Below, piece by piece: positions 49,037 through 61,479 of a stretch of 64,000 nucleotides of DNA. Each line of letters starts with the position of its first letter. Position 1 is the stretch's first letter. The position numbers were made by a program, and so were the translations under genes. The DNA comes from Symbiodinium kawagutii (Eukaryota > Sar > Dinophyceae > Suessiales > Symbiodiniaceae), in NCBI GenBank assembly GCA_009767595.1, contig VSDK01026450.1, forward strand, positions 1 to 64,000, in the 5' to 3' direction. The notes beneath the pieces are model-generated. The model did not search any database. It had not been told where the DNA came from and saw only the letters and a program-made list of their open reading frames with translations.

Positions 49037-49393
49037 TCAGGATATGGCTATAACCTGCTGTAGCAACCTAATGAGAATCTTTAAATAACCTCCTTGGTAA
49101 GCCCTGGCAAGGTTAACCACCATAGCCTGGTGGCCACGGCGGGGAAGGAGGACGTCTCTGGGGATCGCACCAGATTCGTTGAGCAAAGAAGAAGGTGGTG
49201 AGCAGGATGAGGTGGAAGTTGCTGCCTCAGTTGAGAGCAACGCAAGCATCACCTCATCGCCAAAGATGCAGGGCTCAACAGTGAGATGTTCATTGCTGGT
49301 GCTGCTCCATTGATGGTTATGAGCCAACTTGTTTGTTGCCTGGCAATCATCAGGCTTGGTTATCAAACCCTGTTGTTGGTTCTCAACCACCAT
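49037..49393 (-). CDS. 118-codon open frame, product unknown
   Basis: Minus frame with a Ser/Thr-rich centre (LLSTEAATSTSSCSPPSS) followed by GAIPRDVLLPRRGHQ. No repeats underlie it. I recognise no family. Confidence 0.27.
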   Translation of the reverse strand: MVVENQQQGLITKPDDCQATNKLAHNHQWSSTSNEHLTVEPCIFGDEVMLALLSTEAATSTSSCSPPSSLLNESGAIPRDVLLPRRGHQAMVVNLARAYQGGYLKILIRLLQQVIAIS

Positions 49394-51228
49394 GGTTGAT
49401 TGCTAGCCACTAGTGTTGGTCACAGCATATGATTGCTCATTGTGAACCACTGCTGTTGGCTCCTGGCTCAGTAACCACCATTGTTCGTGATTCACCAGCA
49501 CTGGCTTTGCCAGCTGCCGAGAGACTTTGGATGTTGAGCCGTGTGATGTTGTAGTTTTGCAAGAGCAAGTAGCAAACCTGCCAGGAGCGTAGTGGAAATT
49601 CGGGGATCTTTCGCCCGCATCCCCTTCCGCTTTGTTAAAGCCGCACTCAGATGTTCATACTCCGCTTAAGCCAAAATATGTTCGTCAATTGGAAGCCACG
49701 GCATGGTTGAGAAAAGACATCATCTTGAAACTGCCAACATGTATTGTACTAGCCAAAACCTCAGAGCTTCACACCAATCATGTCTATTAACAATGCAAAA
49801 AACAACACCACTCAACTAGCGGATTACCTTCCCACAAGCACACTTTACCCCCCAGACCGTCTGTTGGAAGAGATTCCAGCTTCTATCAGGATCACTGCGG
49901 CGTGTCCAAAACCCTGGCATCTTCCAAAAACAGAAAGAAGTGAAGTCAACAACACAAATGGAGAAAATGATGTGTATCATAATCATAATTGTTGTACAGC
50001 AACTTTAAGTGATTCTCAAAATTATAGTAATCAACAACATGCGTGCCTATAATGTTCTTAAGTTGTCCATGATTATATACATATACATGTTAAACATGTT
50101 AATAGCTGCTTGAGGAAACATCATGAAATGGTTCATATCCTGTTATCACCCAACAATCTTAACCAATTATTAACCACCACTATAGAAAAACTATATACCA
50201 GCCCTTAAAAACAGCTATCATACACCAGCTGTGACTGAGGAATCTTCTGGTTATGCTCACAGATGTGTTCTGCCTGTGTTCCCCAGTGGGTGATCTCTCC
50301 CAGCCAATCATGGCTCTCGGTGTCTTGGAGATGACGAAGAATCGAATCCTTGGCGCAGCACGCGTGGTTGGAGATCATGGATAATCATGGTCGACGATGA
50401 GGGTTGATGATGGACAATGATGATGAATATTTTGTTACAATTTCTATAGGTGAGTAGATAAAGCTTGATAATGATCAATGGTTGATTGGTGCACATTTCA
50501 ATTGATCAAGCATGGTCAAGCCCATCACGAGATGCTGATCACAAGAAATATCACATAATATCACCCATCCATCATCAAACATCGCTACCGTGAGCACCCA
50601 TCGCTCTGCACCATCGTTTACCATTGTAAACCACCGGCAATGAGCACTCGTCACCCGTGTTGTGCAACGTGCCAATCTGAACAACGGTTGTGTAACAACA
50701 CAAGCAGAAACGGAGCTGATCCAAGACAGAAACCAGGTCGGTGAAGGACCCGACGTAAGAAACAATATCATTTGTGGTAGATCCATATGATTTGTGATGG
50801 ATGTTGATGGTTAACAGTCGAGGATAACCAGAATAGTGATTGTGGTTGATCATGGCTTTAATGGCAAATCCATTTGTTCATAAACCATCCCTAGTTTGAC
50901 CCTAGATTACGATGTGACGTCAAATCGAGGCCGGTTGTTGATGTGGATCTCCCATTATTCAACCATATACTGTCCGAGGTACGAGTAGTGAGTCTCTATG
51001 ATTGGCATCGAAAGTTGGCATTCTTGAATTTTTGGTTCATTTGTTTGGCAGCGAAATCCGCTTTGCAAATGACCTCGCGATATTTCAGTGCTTAGTATCC
51101 TGTAAAATCTACCTACATTCTTGTGACTGGTTGATAATATGCTTCTGTAACTAGCTTTTGCAACATAGCAGGAACAAAGAAACAAACGGCAACATCACCA
51201 GCAGCACCACCAGCACCGCCACCGAAGC

Positions 51229-51327
51229 CACCACACGCCTCACAACCAACGACATCCAACGACAGCCACGGCACCACTTTGGCGAAGTCCGCAGGCGTCT
51301 CGTAGACGGCGTTCGGGGGCGGCCTGG
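51229..51327 (-). CDS. Candidate exon in a GC-rich island
   Basis: On the minus strand, acceptor CCTCTTCGCAG, then RPPPNAVYETPADFAKVVPW and LSLDVVGCEAC, then TGTG|GTGGCT. Third-position GC is high. Beyond the donor the frame runs into a Gly/Ala-rich triplet repeat, which supports stopping there. Confidence 0.35.
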
Positions 51328-51661
51328 CTGCGAAGAGGCGATGGCCGATGGCTCAATGCGAAGCAACAGCCATGGGTAAACTTAGACTATCTTAGAATAT
51401 CTTCGACTATCTTAGACTATCTTAGACTTTGTTAGACTAGTGACTGGTCATTTGGGGTTCACTGGACTGGTGAGCAATGACTGGCTACTAATAAGTGGCC
51501 ATCATACTGTGCAACTGGCAATCATTAGTTGATTCTTCACTGGTTGATCAGAACTGCTTTGGAGCACTACTCGTTTTAAGTCCTGGTTTGGTTGATGTTG
51601 ATGGCTGATATCTGGTGAAATATGGGAATGACATTTCATACTTAGTCAATGGTTGAATGTG

Positions 51662-51750
51662 CGTGTTTCTCAAATTGGGGAGCCTTAAAGTCAACCATTC
51701 ATCAGACTATTGGGGGGTGATGTGGGGGTCCCTGTTTTGAGAAACACCCA
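51662..51750. mobile_element. Short inverted-repeat element, copy 4
   Basis: Left end CGTGTTTCTCAAATTGGGG then AGCC; right end GGGGGTCCCTGTTTTGAG then AAACACCCA. The 89 bp length is the shortest of the family. Confidence 0.68.
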
Positions 51751-52581
51751 TATATGGGTCATAAGCCACCATCCAAAAAAAGGGTAGTAGTATGATGTAG
51801 TAACTTTAGTATGTGGTAGTTTAGTTCATGTTCCAACAGCTAGACTATTTTGACCAGTTTTGAGATGTGAATAGCTGCGGGAACGCCCCGAACTGACCCA
51901 CAGCTTACACTGTCCCAACAAACCGCTTGCCGGTTGTGACACTGCTACTGATAGTCCATAGATACATAGTCTGTTGGGAAGAACTACAATAGACATATTT
52001 CGATGCCAACAGCTGTCCTGAAACTTGCTGATCAGTTGACCGAAGTTCATCAGCTGCGTTGTGAATCTCCACTTGGCTCCCCAACATTCTGAACCCCCGG
52101 CTGCATGAACTAAGTTGAGATTCCATCCAAGGTAACTAAGGTAACCTGCAAATTAAGGAGACAACTGGCCTGCATCTTATGGCAGAAGCTTTGCCCTGTT
52201 GTGTTGTTGGATGTTGTGGGTTCTGCCATTATCGTCAGCGTTCTTCGCTGTAATCCAGTATCATGAGCCATCTATAAGGAAATTCTCCACTAAGACGTGA
52301 TGGTTGGCCGTATAAACCCCTGTGAAAAACCATTGTTTAACCTGTATTGAACCGCGGTAATCCCGGATGTTTAGCTCAAGCTTACCATGAAGTTCATGAG
52401 AACCAGCCAGCGGCCCACGCCTCTTCATGTCGGATTTCATTGACATTGGAAGCAACTAAGTCACTGCTTCCCGGCGGCAAATGGATTGCAACAAAAAACA
52501 TTCACCAGTCAAAGAAATTCCACCCATCGCGGTATACATTGACCATTCTTTCTTGAGTGAATTTCCAATTTCCATGATTCC

Positions 52582-52894
52582 ATGATCTCAGCAAAACCAC
52601 AAACACGTGAGATTGACCCCATCTTTGAGTTTCATTGCCACCATTCAGAAGTTGTTCCTATTGTGATACACCGTGTCATGTGTGTTGGTCATGGCAATCT
52701 GATGGGTTTGTTCTTGGGGTCTCCTGCTGCAGTACAATCTGGGGATTGCCCCGGAAACACCTCTCAACCTCAGGTGGGATCCGTCACTAAGAACTTTTTC
52801 AACTTGAGCGAACTGATGAGAGCCACTTTGAGCCACTTTGAGCAAGCTGCGACACGAGGGAAGGAGATGAAGGAGAGCCTGGTCATGTCCTCAT
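52582..52894 (+). CDS. Candidate exon with consensus GTGAGT donor
   Basis: Open frame from an ATG at 52582 through VPIVIHRVMCVGHGNLMG and NFFNLSELMRATLSHFEQ to GTCCTCAT|GTGAGTCC. Two strong internal acceptors (TCTCCTGCTGCAG at 52732, AACCTCAG at 52779) could make the exon shorter. The donor phase fits the next candidate exon at 53313. A 66-codon minus frame overlaps. Product unknown. Confidence 0.45.
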
Positions 52895-53312
52895 GTGAGT
52901 CCCCGTGTGCCCCTAAGCCATCCTAAAGTGAACTAAGATAAACTGAGGATACCTCATCATGGACAATCCATGACAATCCCAATCTACAACAGCTATCGGC
53001 CCAGTCATATCCGTGGCTCAACACGGCCGCCGTGGACTCAGCATCTCAGCTGATCACCTAGTGCAGCAACCCGCAACCCGGGAACAGCAATCTGCTGAGG
53101 TGCGACAGGCAACATTTTTTTTGCCAATTAGCTGAGTGGTACAGAGCCATTCATCCAGGGCCGGCGATCGTTGTTATCAATCGAAGTTACAACTCGCCAC
53201 GACCAACTTCATAATGCTCAAAGTGGAATAGATTTCAACGCCAATAAGCATACCGAATCTGATCCCTTTTGACCTGGTGTGGTTACCACCACCTGTCCCT
53301 TCTTGATTCAAG

Positions 53313-53515
53313 CGGGTTTTTGCACGTCTTTGCCGCTTTTCGCGCCAAGGTTTTCTGTGCTATGCATGATCATGCATGCATGCAGTGAGACATTGGGTGG
53401 TCTGCTGCTGTGGAAGTTGTGTGCGTCTGAACTCCCATATGGATCTCTGTCTTGCTTAAAATCCTCTGTATTGCTCAAACATCTTAAAACATCTGGCATC
53501 AAACATCGTGACCAG
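53313..53515 (+). CDS. Candidate exon following the 52.6 kb exon
   Basis: Acceptor CTTCTTGATTCAAG, frame GFCTSLPLFAPRFSVLC ... LLKHLKTSGIKHRDQ, donor GACCAG|GTGGAA. The first two bases complete the codon left by the upstream exon. A minus frame (53308-53502, 64 codons) is also open. Product unknown. Confidence 0.38.
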
Positions 53516-53571
53516 GTGGAAGCCCTCAGTCAGATCCCGAGTCTGTGGGTCGTATATCCACAAGAAACATG

Positions 53572-53717
53572 ACCAGCAAGAAGTCCTTCAGAACAGAAAA
53601 CATCAATTTGATTTCCGTGATTTCCGAAAGCTGATGAACAATTGGCATCACGTTGTGCTACCATGTGAACTCTTTCTCCTCAACCTGGGCGAGATCCATG
53701 GCGATGAGCCATCGTGA
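53572..53717 (+). CDS. Possible further coding segment ending in a stop
   Basis: After ATCCACAAG the phase-0 frame reads KHDQQEVLQNRKHQFDFRD ... LNLGEIHGDEPS and ends at TGA (53717). It would need a short intron of about 56 bases after 53515, which is unusually small for this region, so the join is doubtful. Confidence 0.28.
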
Positions 53718-55177
53718 AGCACTTTGCATGAATCATCCATAGGACATATTAGGGATATCGCTGTTCGTGAACTCTGAAGATGACTGTTGGATTCCCCAGT
53801 TCGAATCACAGGCAACTTTCGACGCTTGGAGAAGCGCAAGCAACAACGATTTAGATGCCAAGTCAGATCACCAAAACTAGTATCAAACAAAAAAAGCCCT
53901 ACTTTAACTACTAGCAGGGCCATTTATGTGCTGCAGTGCAATCATACTTGGTTTTTCATAGATTACTGCTACGTTACAAGCCAACTGATGTAAAGTAGGG
54001 AGCACTCAGAGCGTTACATCATTGCTCAGCTTACTGTGGTAGTTCAACGGCCACAAATGATCAGATGATCAGCACACCTCGTGAACCAAGGCTTTACAAG
54101 TCCCAGAAAAGCGAACGTTTCAACAGAAACACCAACTGCTTTGGATAAGCCAAGCTGCTTAGCGAGTGAATAATCACATGCCCATGTACCAAGAGATTTT
54201 GCAGCCAACGTACATGGCAACTCTCAGGCGGTATATGTGATATAGCTAGATGTGAGGGGACACATTTATCTTGCTTTGCACGATGTTTAGAAAAACATAT
54301 TTGTGTATATGAATCAATCATGTGAGAAAAACACACACCTACAAAATTGCAGATTCCTACTGTAGATTCCTCATGATTCCTACACTGCACAGCAGACTGC
54401 ACTCTTCGCACATTTTAACATGTCGAACAGCCACGGCAGCCACGCCTCGATGGGCCAAAGATCAACAGCTTCTTGGCCATAGCCACAAGTGGCTAACCTT
54501 CGTAGGTTGCGCCCACCATCCCCACTGCGTCAGCTGGTGTGCCACTCAGGACATGTGCACATAATGTTCTATGTTCTGTGTTCATATACCATCAATAATA
54601 TACTTATGCAGTTATGCATACTATTGCATACTTATATATCCATAGATTCTTGGCTGTACCTGATGGAGACACACCACATTCGCCAAAATACACAGCTGGA
54701 TCTTTGCCCGTGTGCCAAGTGGACAGTATTATCATACCTTAAACATGTTTGGAGCTCCCTAAATCGTAGTTGGCCTCGTAGATTGGTCCGAACAAAAAGT
54801 GGTCATCACTGACACAGCCTGCAACGAGTCCACCAAAGATTGATTTCAGAAGCCCATGGGCAGGCTGCTTGGGCAAATACAACACAGCCATGAAGGTTTC
54901 AGATTGGAAACTTAGTCGTTTCAATTCCTACTCCTACCTTGTAAACTAAGGGCTGTGCAACCGCTATAAGACGATCAAAGCAGTAGCTTAGCCATCTTCA
55001 ACCAGTCATTAATCAACAATTTATCATTACCTAGCCGTTAACCAACCATCATGAGCCACTAGCTAGCCATTACTTAACCATCAGCTTATCAAAGGTCACC
55101 ATGAACTAATCATCAACGACCTAGCGGATCCTAACGCTTAACCATCACGAAGTAACCAGCGCCCTTGACATATCAAG

Positions 55178-55265
55178 GGAACCTAACCACCTTGGATCCC
55201 AAGGAACCACTTGCTGTCAGCACTGAAGGAGAGGCTGCAAAGCCTGGGACCGGGCGACCTACAAG
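55178..55265 (+). CDS. Candidate exon, product unknown
   Basis: TGACATATCAAG, then NLTTLDPKEPLAVSTEGEA and KPGTGRPT, then ACAAG|GTGGGC. Short, balanced composition, good donor, weak pyrimidine tract. Confidence 0.38.
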
Positions 55266-56263
55266 GTGGGCCAGCTGTTGGAAGTTGGGTCAACTAACTC
55301 AACTAAAAAATACTCAAGTTGAATATCCGCCATACTGGTCTTCCGTTGAAAACATGAGATTTTTAGCTTCCAGGTCATCTTACCAAAGTTATAGCAGTTG
55401 GCTTGTAACCCATATAACTGGTAGACATCTATTTGAATGAACCAGCAGCTGTAGTGAAACTGCAGGCAGGCCAGTTCTGACCAGTTGTCTGTGAGTCAAT
55501 ACCCTGTACCCCTGGTGAACCATCGTTAACCAACTAGTATTCCAACTATCATTGTGGATGATCATCACCCATGAAGTTGATGGTGAACTGCTTGACCCAT
55601 AGCCAGTATTAACTTTAACCACTGTCTTCCCTATCATTAACCATTGATTATTTATATACCATGAAAAGCCATCATGACTACAAACCACCATAAATCACAA
55701 CTACGAGTACAGTCACAAATTGATGGACAACTACCTGGTTCATGAATCATCCATGTTTCACCACTCCACTAGGGAATCATCTGCTGGTTGATCCTGCTTC
55801 TGAGGCCCGTGCCAATCGTCAGCCTACGGTGCAGCGGTAGGTGTGCATTTTTGTGGGCTCCCATCGCTGTGGTGAAACCTACCCGTCCCACACATGAAGT
55901 GATGGTTTAATCACGATCGGGATGAATTAGAAGTGATAAATCAACAACTAATTAGTAGTGATGATATCACAATGATGGCCGATAATGAGAATTAGTAATG
56001 ATGGATCCTCGTGAGGATTGAGAATAGAATGTATTAGGATTGATGGATCATCATGATGGTCATAGAATGGTGATGATGGTGCTGGTTCATACTGTTTGCT
56101 CATAGTGACACACTGCTACATTTACCATGGAGACAAACATCATCATGACACTAACACGCAAATCAAATCTAAACACAAGCGGGAATTGCATGTTGCGACC
56201 CAAGAATGCGTTGTAATAACCAACAATCAATACAGCTTGCTGAGCTGTTGTTGCTTATCTGTG

Positions 56264-56364
56264 GCGGCTTCTCAAAATAGGGGAACCCCAAAAATGGATG
56301 GTCTACTACTATAAATGGTTCATATTTCATGATTTGGGGGCACTCTTATTTTGAGAAACGCCCC
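56264..56364. mobile_element. Short inverted-repeat element, copy 5
   Basis: Left end GGCGGCTTCTCAAAATAGGG then GAACCCC; right end GGGGGCACTCTTATTTTG then AGAAACGCCCC. The interior contains ATGGATGG. Confidence 0.68.
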
Positions 56365-56396
56365 TAAGCTTTTCTTTGCACTTTTTATGACCAATT

Positions 56397-56453
<57 letters not shown>
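56397..56453 (+). repeat. (ATC)19 microsatellite
   Basis: Uninterrupted ATC triplets, 33 bases right of inverted-repeat copy 5; read as poly-Asp in an incidental minus frame. Confidence 0.97.
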
Positions 56454-56454
<1 letters not shown>

Positions 56455-57180
56455 CTAGTGGATATCATAGCTACCCCCATGTCGACCTTTCCGAAACCGC
56501 AGCGTGCAGAGACAAGCGACAATCCAAACAGGTGTAAACAAACGACAAAAAAAAGGAAAAACATCAGCATCTCCCACTAAGCTGGGAAATGTTGCAGGCG
56601 GAGAAGTGTCAAATGATGTCAAATGTACACATTTTGTCAGTAGACAAACTTCTGGTTGTCCTTCCGCCTCCATCACATTGCAATACCTCGTGGTGTAGTT
56701 AGTGTCTATAGCTCCCCCTGCGAGAGAGTTTATGTAGAACTGATCATCCCAAAACATGACAATAGCCTGGTTCCGGTTGTGGCTGGTAACAACAGTCTAG
56801 CCGGTGACTGCTCCTATCCGGCAATGTGGTCGGTTGACTCAGGAGACTTCCAGCCGCTGTTTCTGCACGATGGATATTATGATCAGTCACTCACAACTGA
56901 TCAACTCCGTTCCACTCGGTAGTTGTGAATGACTAGTTGGATCATCGCTGGGAAATCTCGCTGGAGATGATGTTTCCTAGTGGACTTACTAGCTATACAC
57001 TTCATCTATCTTCATCTTGTATCACTAGTACCCAATTTGAAAATATTTCTCGTGCTTCATTCCCTCAGAAACGTGCACACTGAAGTGCTTTAGCGTGGAA
57101 GGTAACAACGGACCAAAGCAGTCTGTTGAGACCTGCCCCATGAACATGGTGCAAGTCAGGAAGTCCTCCAATAGAAATGG

Positions 57181-57218
57181 ATGAAATATGATGAAATATG
57201 ATGAAATATGATGAAATG
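57181..57218 (+). repeat. 10 bp tandem repeat (ATGAAATATG)x4
   Basis: Three perfect units and one partial unit directly left of an open frame. Confidence 0.92.
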
Positions 57219-57423
57219 GGTTCAAGAAAAACTAGAAACATCGCAGCTTGACCTCAAGAGCCACGGTGCATGCTCTCTCCACGTTCGCCAGGGGCTCAGG
57301 ACCCTGGACCCTCCCCAAGCTGCGCGGTTTCGCCTTTGGGAGGTGCAGCACTACACGCTTGAACAAGACCTCAGGTCCCAAGTGGTGAATGCAGTGATCA
57401 ATGAAGATCAAATTGATCAATGA
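57219..57423 (+). CDS. Candidate coding island, product unknown
   Basis: Frame VQEKLETSQLDLKSHGAC ... EVQHYTLEQDLRSQVVN to a TGA at 57423, with a possible donor CTCAG|GTCCCA. The minus strand is equally open (57232-57420) and has a GAG|GTCAAG donor. Confidence 0.3.
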
Positions 57424-58286
57424 ACAAGAATGACTAGAAGAATGACTAGATGATTAGAAGAATGATTAGTAATGGTTAATCAAGAATAATCAACACTGGT
57501 TAGTCGTAACTCCCACTGATGGTCAAGGAAACACCAGCTCTCTGTTTGATCCCTGGGCCAGGTGCTGTTGCTAAACTCAGACCCAGTACCCCAGTCCTAA
57601 GCAAAGCCCGCCTAAGTCCCATTGCTGACCGATTGATGTTGGTGATTCGCTTCTGTTGGCTGCTAATCACAGCTTTAACCCTCAGTTTCCAGTCACAGTT
57701 GATCGGTTGACAGCCCTTGGGTAGCATTGGTATAGCATGGGGTATTGATAAGTCTATATGGAGCCCTCCCAGTTGAGATATTCTTGCTCGCCATATGAGT
57801 CATGGTCTCGCCCAAACTGCTGTACACAGGAAATGGTTCCCCCTCCAATCAAGTTCAGTACTGATTGTGATAATCCCACTCTTGCCCAATTGGATGACAT
57901 GATGGCAATCCCCAAGTTCCACGGTGAATTGCCACGCCACTACTGTAGTTGCCTAGACCAATTGTCTGCCACCAAGATCATCAATAGATCTTGGGGCCAA
58001 GAAAAGGCCGTTGCTATACCCTAGGGAAAGCATGGCCATTCTCAAGCAGCTTATCGTCCACTATCAGCCAGTATTCATCACTAATCATGATCCATAATCG
58101 TCTTTGTTACTCTTTTCAGGAATCACTGTTAACTCAAAAAACAACCATTGATGACCAATAGATTCACCACTATGAATAGTCGTGAATCGATTATCTTAAC
58201 CACTCAAATCAATAGTATCAAATAGTATCAAATAATATCAAATATTATCAAGACTTGTAAGGTATTGATTAACCATCATCAATCAT

Positions 58287-58560
58287 GTGCACCCCCAAAA
58301 CATTCAGAAGATCCAGTCACCAACTGGGCTCTCCGAACATCCCACACTGACACTCGCATGTCCTGGCCCATCGGTAGGCCCAGGACCCAGCCCCGTGGAG
58401 GTTGCTGGTTGCTTGGAGGGCAAACCAACTGCAAGGGGTGGAGAAGTCAATGCCTTGATATGTTTTGATGATTGTCCATCGGTCAACATGAGTCAACTAA
58501 ACCCAAATGATTCGCTGGTGGTCAATGAATCAAACATGATTCTGAAGCTGACCTTGGGGT
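58287..58560 (+). CDS. Candidate coding island, product unknown
   Basis: Part of a 150-codon frame (58287-58739). The first half (GLSEHPTLTLACPGPSVG ... LEGKPTARGGEVNALIC) is non-repetitive; the second half enters a GGTGGT repeat and is doubtful. Confidence 0.28.
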
Positions 58561-58584
58561 GGTTGTTCTTGCTTTTTATTGTTC

Positions 58585-58625
58585 TTGTTGTTGTTGGTGG
58601 TAGTGGTGGTGGTAGTGGTGGCGGT
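58585..58625 (+). repeat. (GTT/GGT)n tract
   Basis: TTGTTGTTGGTGGTAGTGGT and further GGT/GGC triplets. Confidence 0.85.
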
Positions 58626-58811
58626 CGTGTTGTTTTTGATATTGTGGTTCGGATCTATTCATTTTGCGGAAGCATTCATCTTGGTTTATTCACGCATATA
58701 ATGTGCTTTTTAGCAACATCAATATGTATGATTATGTAACATACATTAATGCATATACTGTATGGTATATATAGGTATGATTCTGTATGCGTGAATGCCG
58801 TCTCTATGCAG

Positions 58812-59000
58812 TGACACGATTGATTCTGGGAACCATCGGTGCTTCGAGTTGGCACAGCCTGGCGCTGGGGAAGCCTACCCGTTGCAGCACGGCGCCTCCC
58901 CAGCGGAGGCCAATAAACGCGATGACGGAGTCCAACTGAGGCAGCGAATGCCAGCGCCACACGGCAATTCCGTGGCCTGGCAGTTGCAACTGGTCCCTAG
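58812..59000 (+). CDS. Candidate exon, 62 codons, product unknown
   Basis: Acceptor GCCGTCTCTATGCAG, frame DTIDSGNHRCFELAQPGAGE ... DGVQLRQRMPAPHGNSVAW, donor-like CCTAG|GTGGATG, followed at once by a GGTTGGTTGG repeat. The minus strand also holds an open frame with a GTAGGC donor, so the strand is tentative. Confidence 0.35.
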
Positions 59001-59019
59001 GTGGATGTTGGTGCAGGTT

Positions 59020-59112
59020 GGATGGGGTTGGAGAGGGTTGGGTTGGAGATGGTTGGGTTGGTTGGGTCGGTCGGTTGGGTTGGTTGGTTGATGTTGGATG
59101 GTTGATATTGGT
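59020..59112 (+). repeat. (GGTTGGTTG)n degenerate tract
   Basis: Irregular GGTTGGGTTGGAGATGGTTG units, G/T-only on the plus strand over most of its length; G-quadruplex formation is conceivable. Confidence 0.85.
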
Positions 59113-59594
59113 TGGCTTTGGTTTGGACTGGTTGGTTGATAAGCTAAGCCAAAATGGATGATGACAAAGCAATAAGCAGCTACTTGAATAGAACTGTTGG
59201 TCAATGCGTTATTTTGACTGTGTATGATTGTTTACGCAAAAACTTACAGTTATCAAAGAGATGTCAATCATAAATGGTTTTATGATGCTCTTTCAGTGTG
59301 ACGGTACCAAGCCCCCAAGCAAGCAAGCCATCTGACCCAACCAAAGAACCATGAAAGGTGAAAAAAACGAAGGTTGATAATAGAGAATGACTGGGGCTTG
59401 TAATGGAAGCTAGTGAAGTAACAAAATTCCTGAACAGAACTGATCAAAGGAACATTGCACACTTCTGTGCTTTGATCAACCCATATGCCCTGCCCCAGAT
59501 GGTGGAAAGTGTGCCGGTAGAATCCTCCTCATTCTGACTTGAAAACGAGCTGTCTTCCAAGACATCCAAAATTAGGGAAGCATAGGAACTCATT

Positions 59595-60530
59595 GTGCTA
59601 GCAGCTGCTTGTGGTAAACCCAAGGGGACGAAGCATCAAGTGATGTACCACTGGATGTCACGGATAGAATTAGAATGCCCGGATCCTCTCATCACACACG
59701 CACGGTTACGTGACACTGGGTGTGACATGGGCCTTTTGAAGTACTTGTTTTTTCCGGGAGATGTCAGGAAGTCCATCTCGGCAGGGTCAGAATGTAAGAT
59801 GCCCCAAAGCAACTGGAGTGCGATTTCTTGTGACTTCAATCGCGTTTCTCTGTTGCCACTCAAGGAGATCTGTACATCAATCGTGGCTTAAGCATTCTTG
59901 AGTTCAAACAGTCACCATTACTTTCCTTACTTTTTGCGTCCTTTTTTGCTGTCGCTGTAAGCCTTTTAGCAGTTTGGCTTGTCACCAAGTTCTTTGTCCC
60001 ACGAACTTGTTGGTCGCAGAACATCCAACAAATGGCAGGCTTTTGCAAGCACTTGAATTCACTGCCCCTGCCTTTTGAAACTTCTTGCCCACGGAGAGAA
60101 TAGAAATCAAACGGTCCTCGCAGCAGAAACAATTGATCCAACCAAACAGCTATTGTGAGATACAGCAACTTGAATCTGGTGAACCACCAAGTGAGTGGAC
60201 ACCCAAACAATAGGTTTCTCTGCGGTCATGATTTCAACTACTTCGCTTTTTTGGTCTGTACTCAACTATTAGCAACATCTGGAGCCTTGTGATTGCCAGA
60301 TTGAGCCAATGCAGAAGAATCGCCCATGTTCGAGAAGAGACTGACATGCTAACTGTTTGATCAACCCAATGCAATCCCGACTCATCCCTACTCCCCGCAA
60401 TAGTCATGTCAAACGCTTCAGAGGACAAGGTTTGGCGATCTTTGTCGAGCTGGTCCATGGTTAAATGAGCGGTAATTATCAAGTACCTACCAGCAGCTAA
60501 CCACCACCTTCGTAGCTGGCGATTTACCAT
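59595..60530. CDS. Low-repeat block with consecutive open frames, product unknown
   Basis: Almost 1 kb without simple repeats. On the minus strand three frames follow one another (60530-60234, 98 codons with TMDQLDKDRQTLSSEAFDM; 60210-59860, 116 codons with LRGQEVSKGRGSEFKCLQ; 59863-59636, 75 codons). Each is in a different phase, so introns or frameshifts would be needed to join them. On the plus strand 59595-59891 is open for 98 codons after a GTGCTAGCAG acceptor. One strand is probably coding; I cannot tell which. Confidence 0.3.
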
Positions 60531-61479
60531 TCAATCATGAGGTTTAGATAGGTTTAGCTTGCCCCACGGTCGGTGTTTCAGCCAGTCCTCTCCAGCAAGA
60601 GCAAGCGCTGTGCCCGATGGAGAGAAAGCAGCTGCGTGGCAAAAGTCCTCGACGATGCAGCACATGGGCGACGTATCTTGGTATCGTTATGGGTGTTAGA
60701 TACCTGATACCATTGTTGACTACTTTTGCGGATCCATGGTCATCCCACTAGACCTTATGGCTTACCTGGATGCTGCTGTTGATTACTTTTGGTCATCCTA
60801 CTATTTCTGTGTACCTATGAATTCGGATACTGTTGGATACACCTCAAACATTATTGACTACAGCTAGCTTGATTCCTGCCTCCTTAGGTGTGAGATTCTT
60901 CCATTGCTCAAGCAAAAACATCTTGAGATTTTAAGGCCTTTTGGTAACAGTTTTATAGTGCTTGAACATATTTCCCAGCTATGATGATCCGTGGTACTAT
61001 GAATTGCTAGTTTATTTTCTGTCCATGGCCATTCCGAAAGAGTCATCATAAATTTTCTATCTTATCTTAAGTAGAATATGATATGCTAACCTCTGGATGC
61101 TAATGGCTAGCCACGGCCCCGATTTTGATTTCGCAGTCTGTGGACTTCTGTTGATGGTGCATACTTGTTCGTCGCTCTTTGTTACCATCTGCTCTTTGGG
61201 GTTGGTCGTGGTGGTAATAGCGCGCCAATTATTGCTCATGAGCCATTGGAATTAAACCCTAACCAACGATGATACACTGCCGGAAAAATATTATTTGGCC
61301 TAGCTACTTATCATACTGTATTCTGTATATGACGTTGGTTGTAGGTCCTCGCAGTGACTGACAATCATCATCAGCATCAAAAAACATCATCTGCAGCAAC
61401 ACCCAAAACAAACACAACTCACTGATATCTACAATGGTTCCCGGGGGTGACTTTGGTGGTCCAGAGTGCTTCATACTCT

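Noticed and set aside
53126..53205. tRNA-like sequence (TTAGCTGAGTGGTACAGAGC resembles an A box)
   Set aside because: No credible anticodon arm and only about half of the B-box positions match; at best a decayed fragment.
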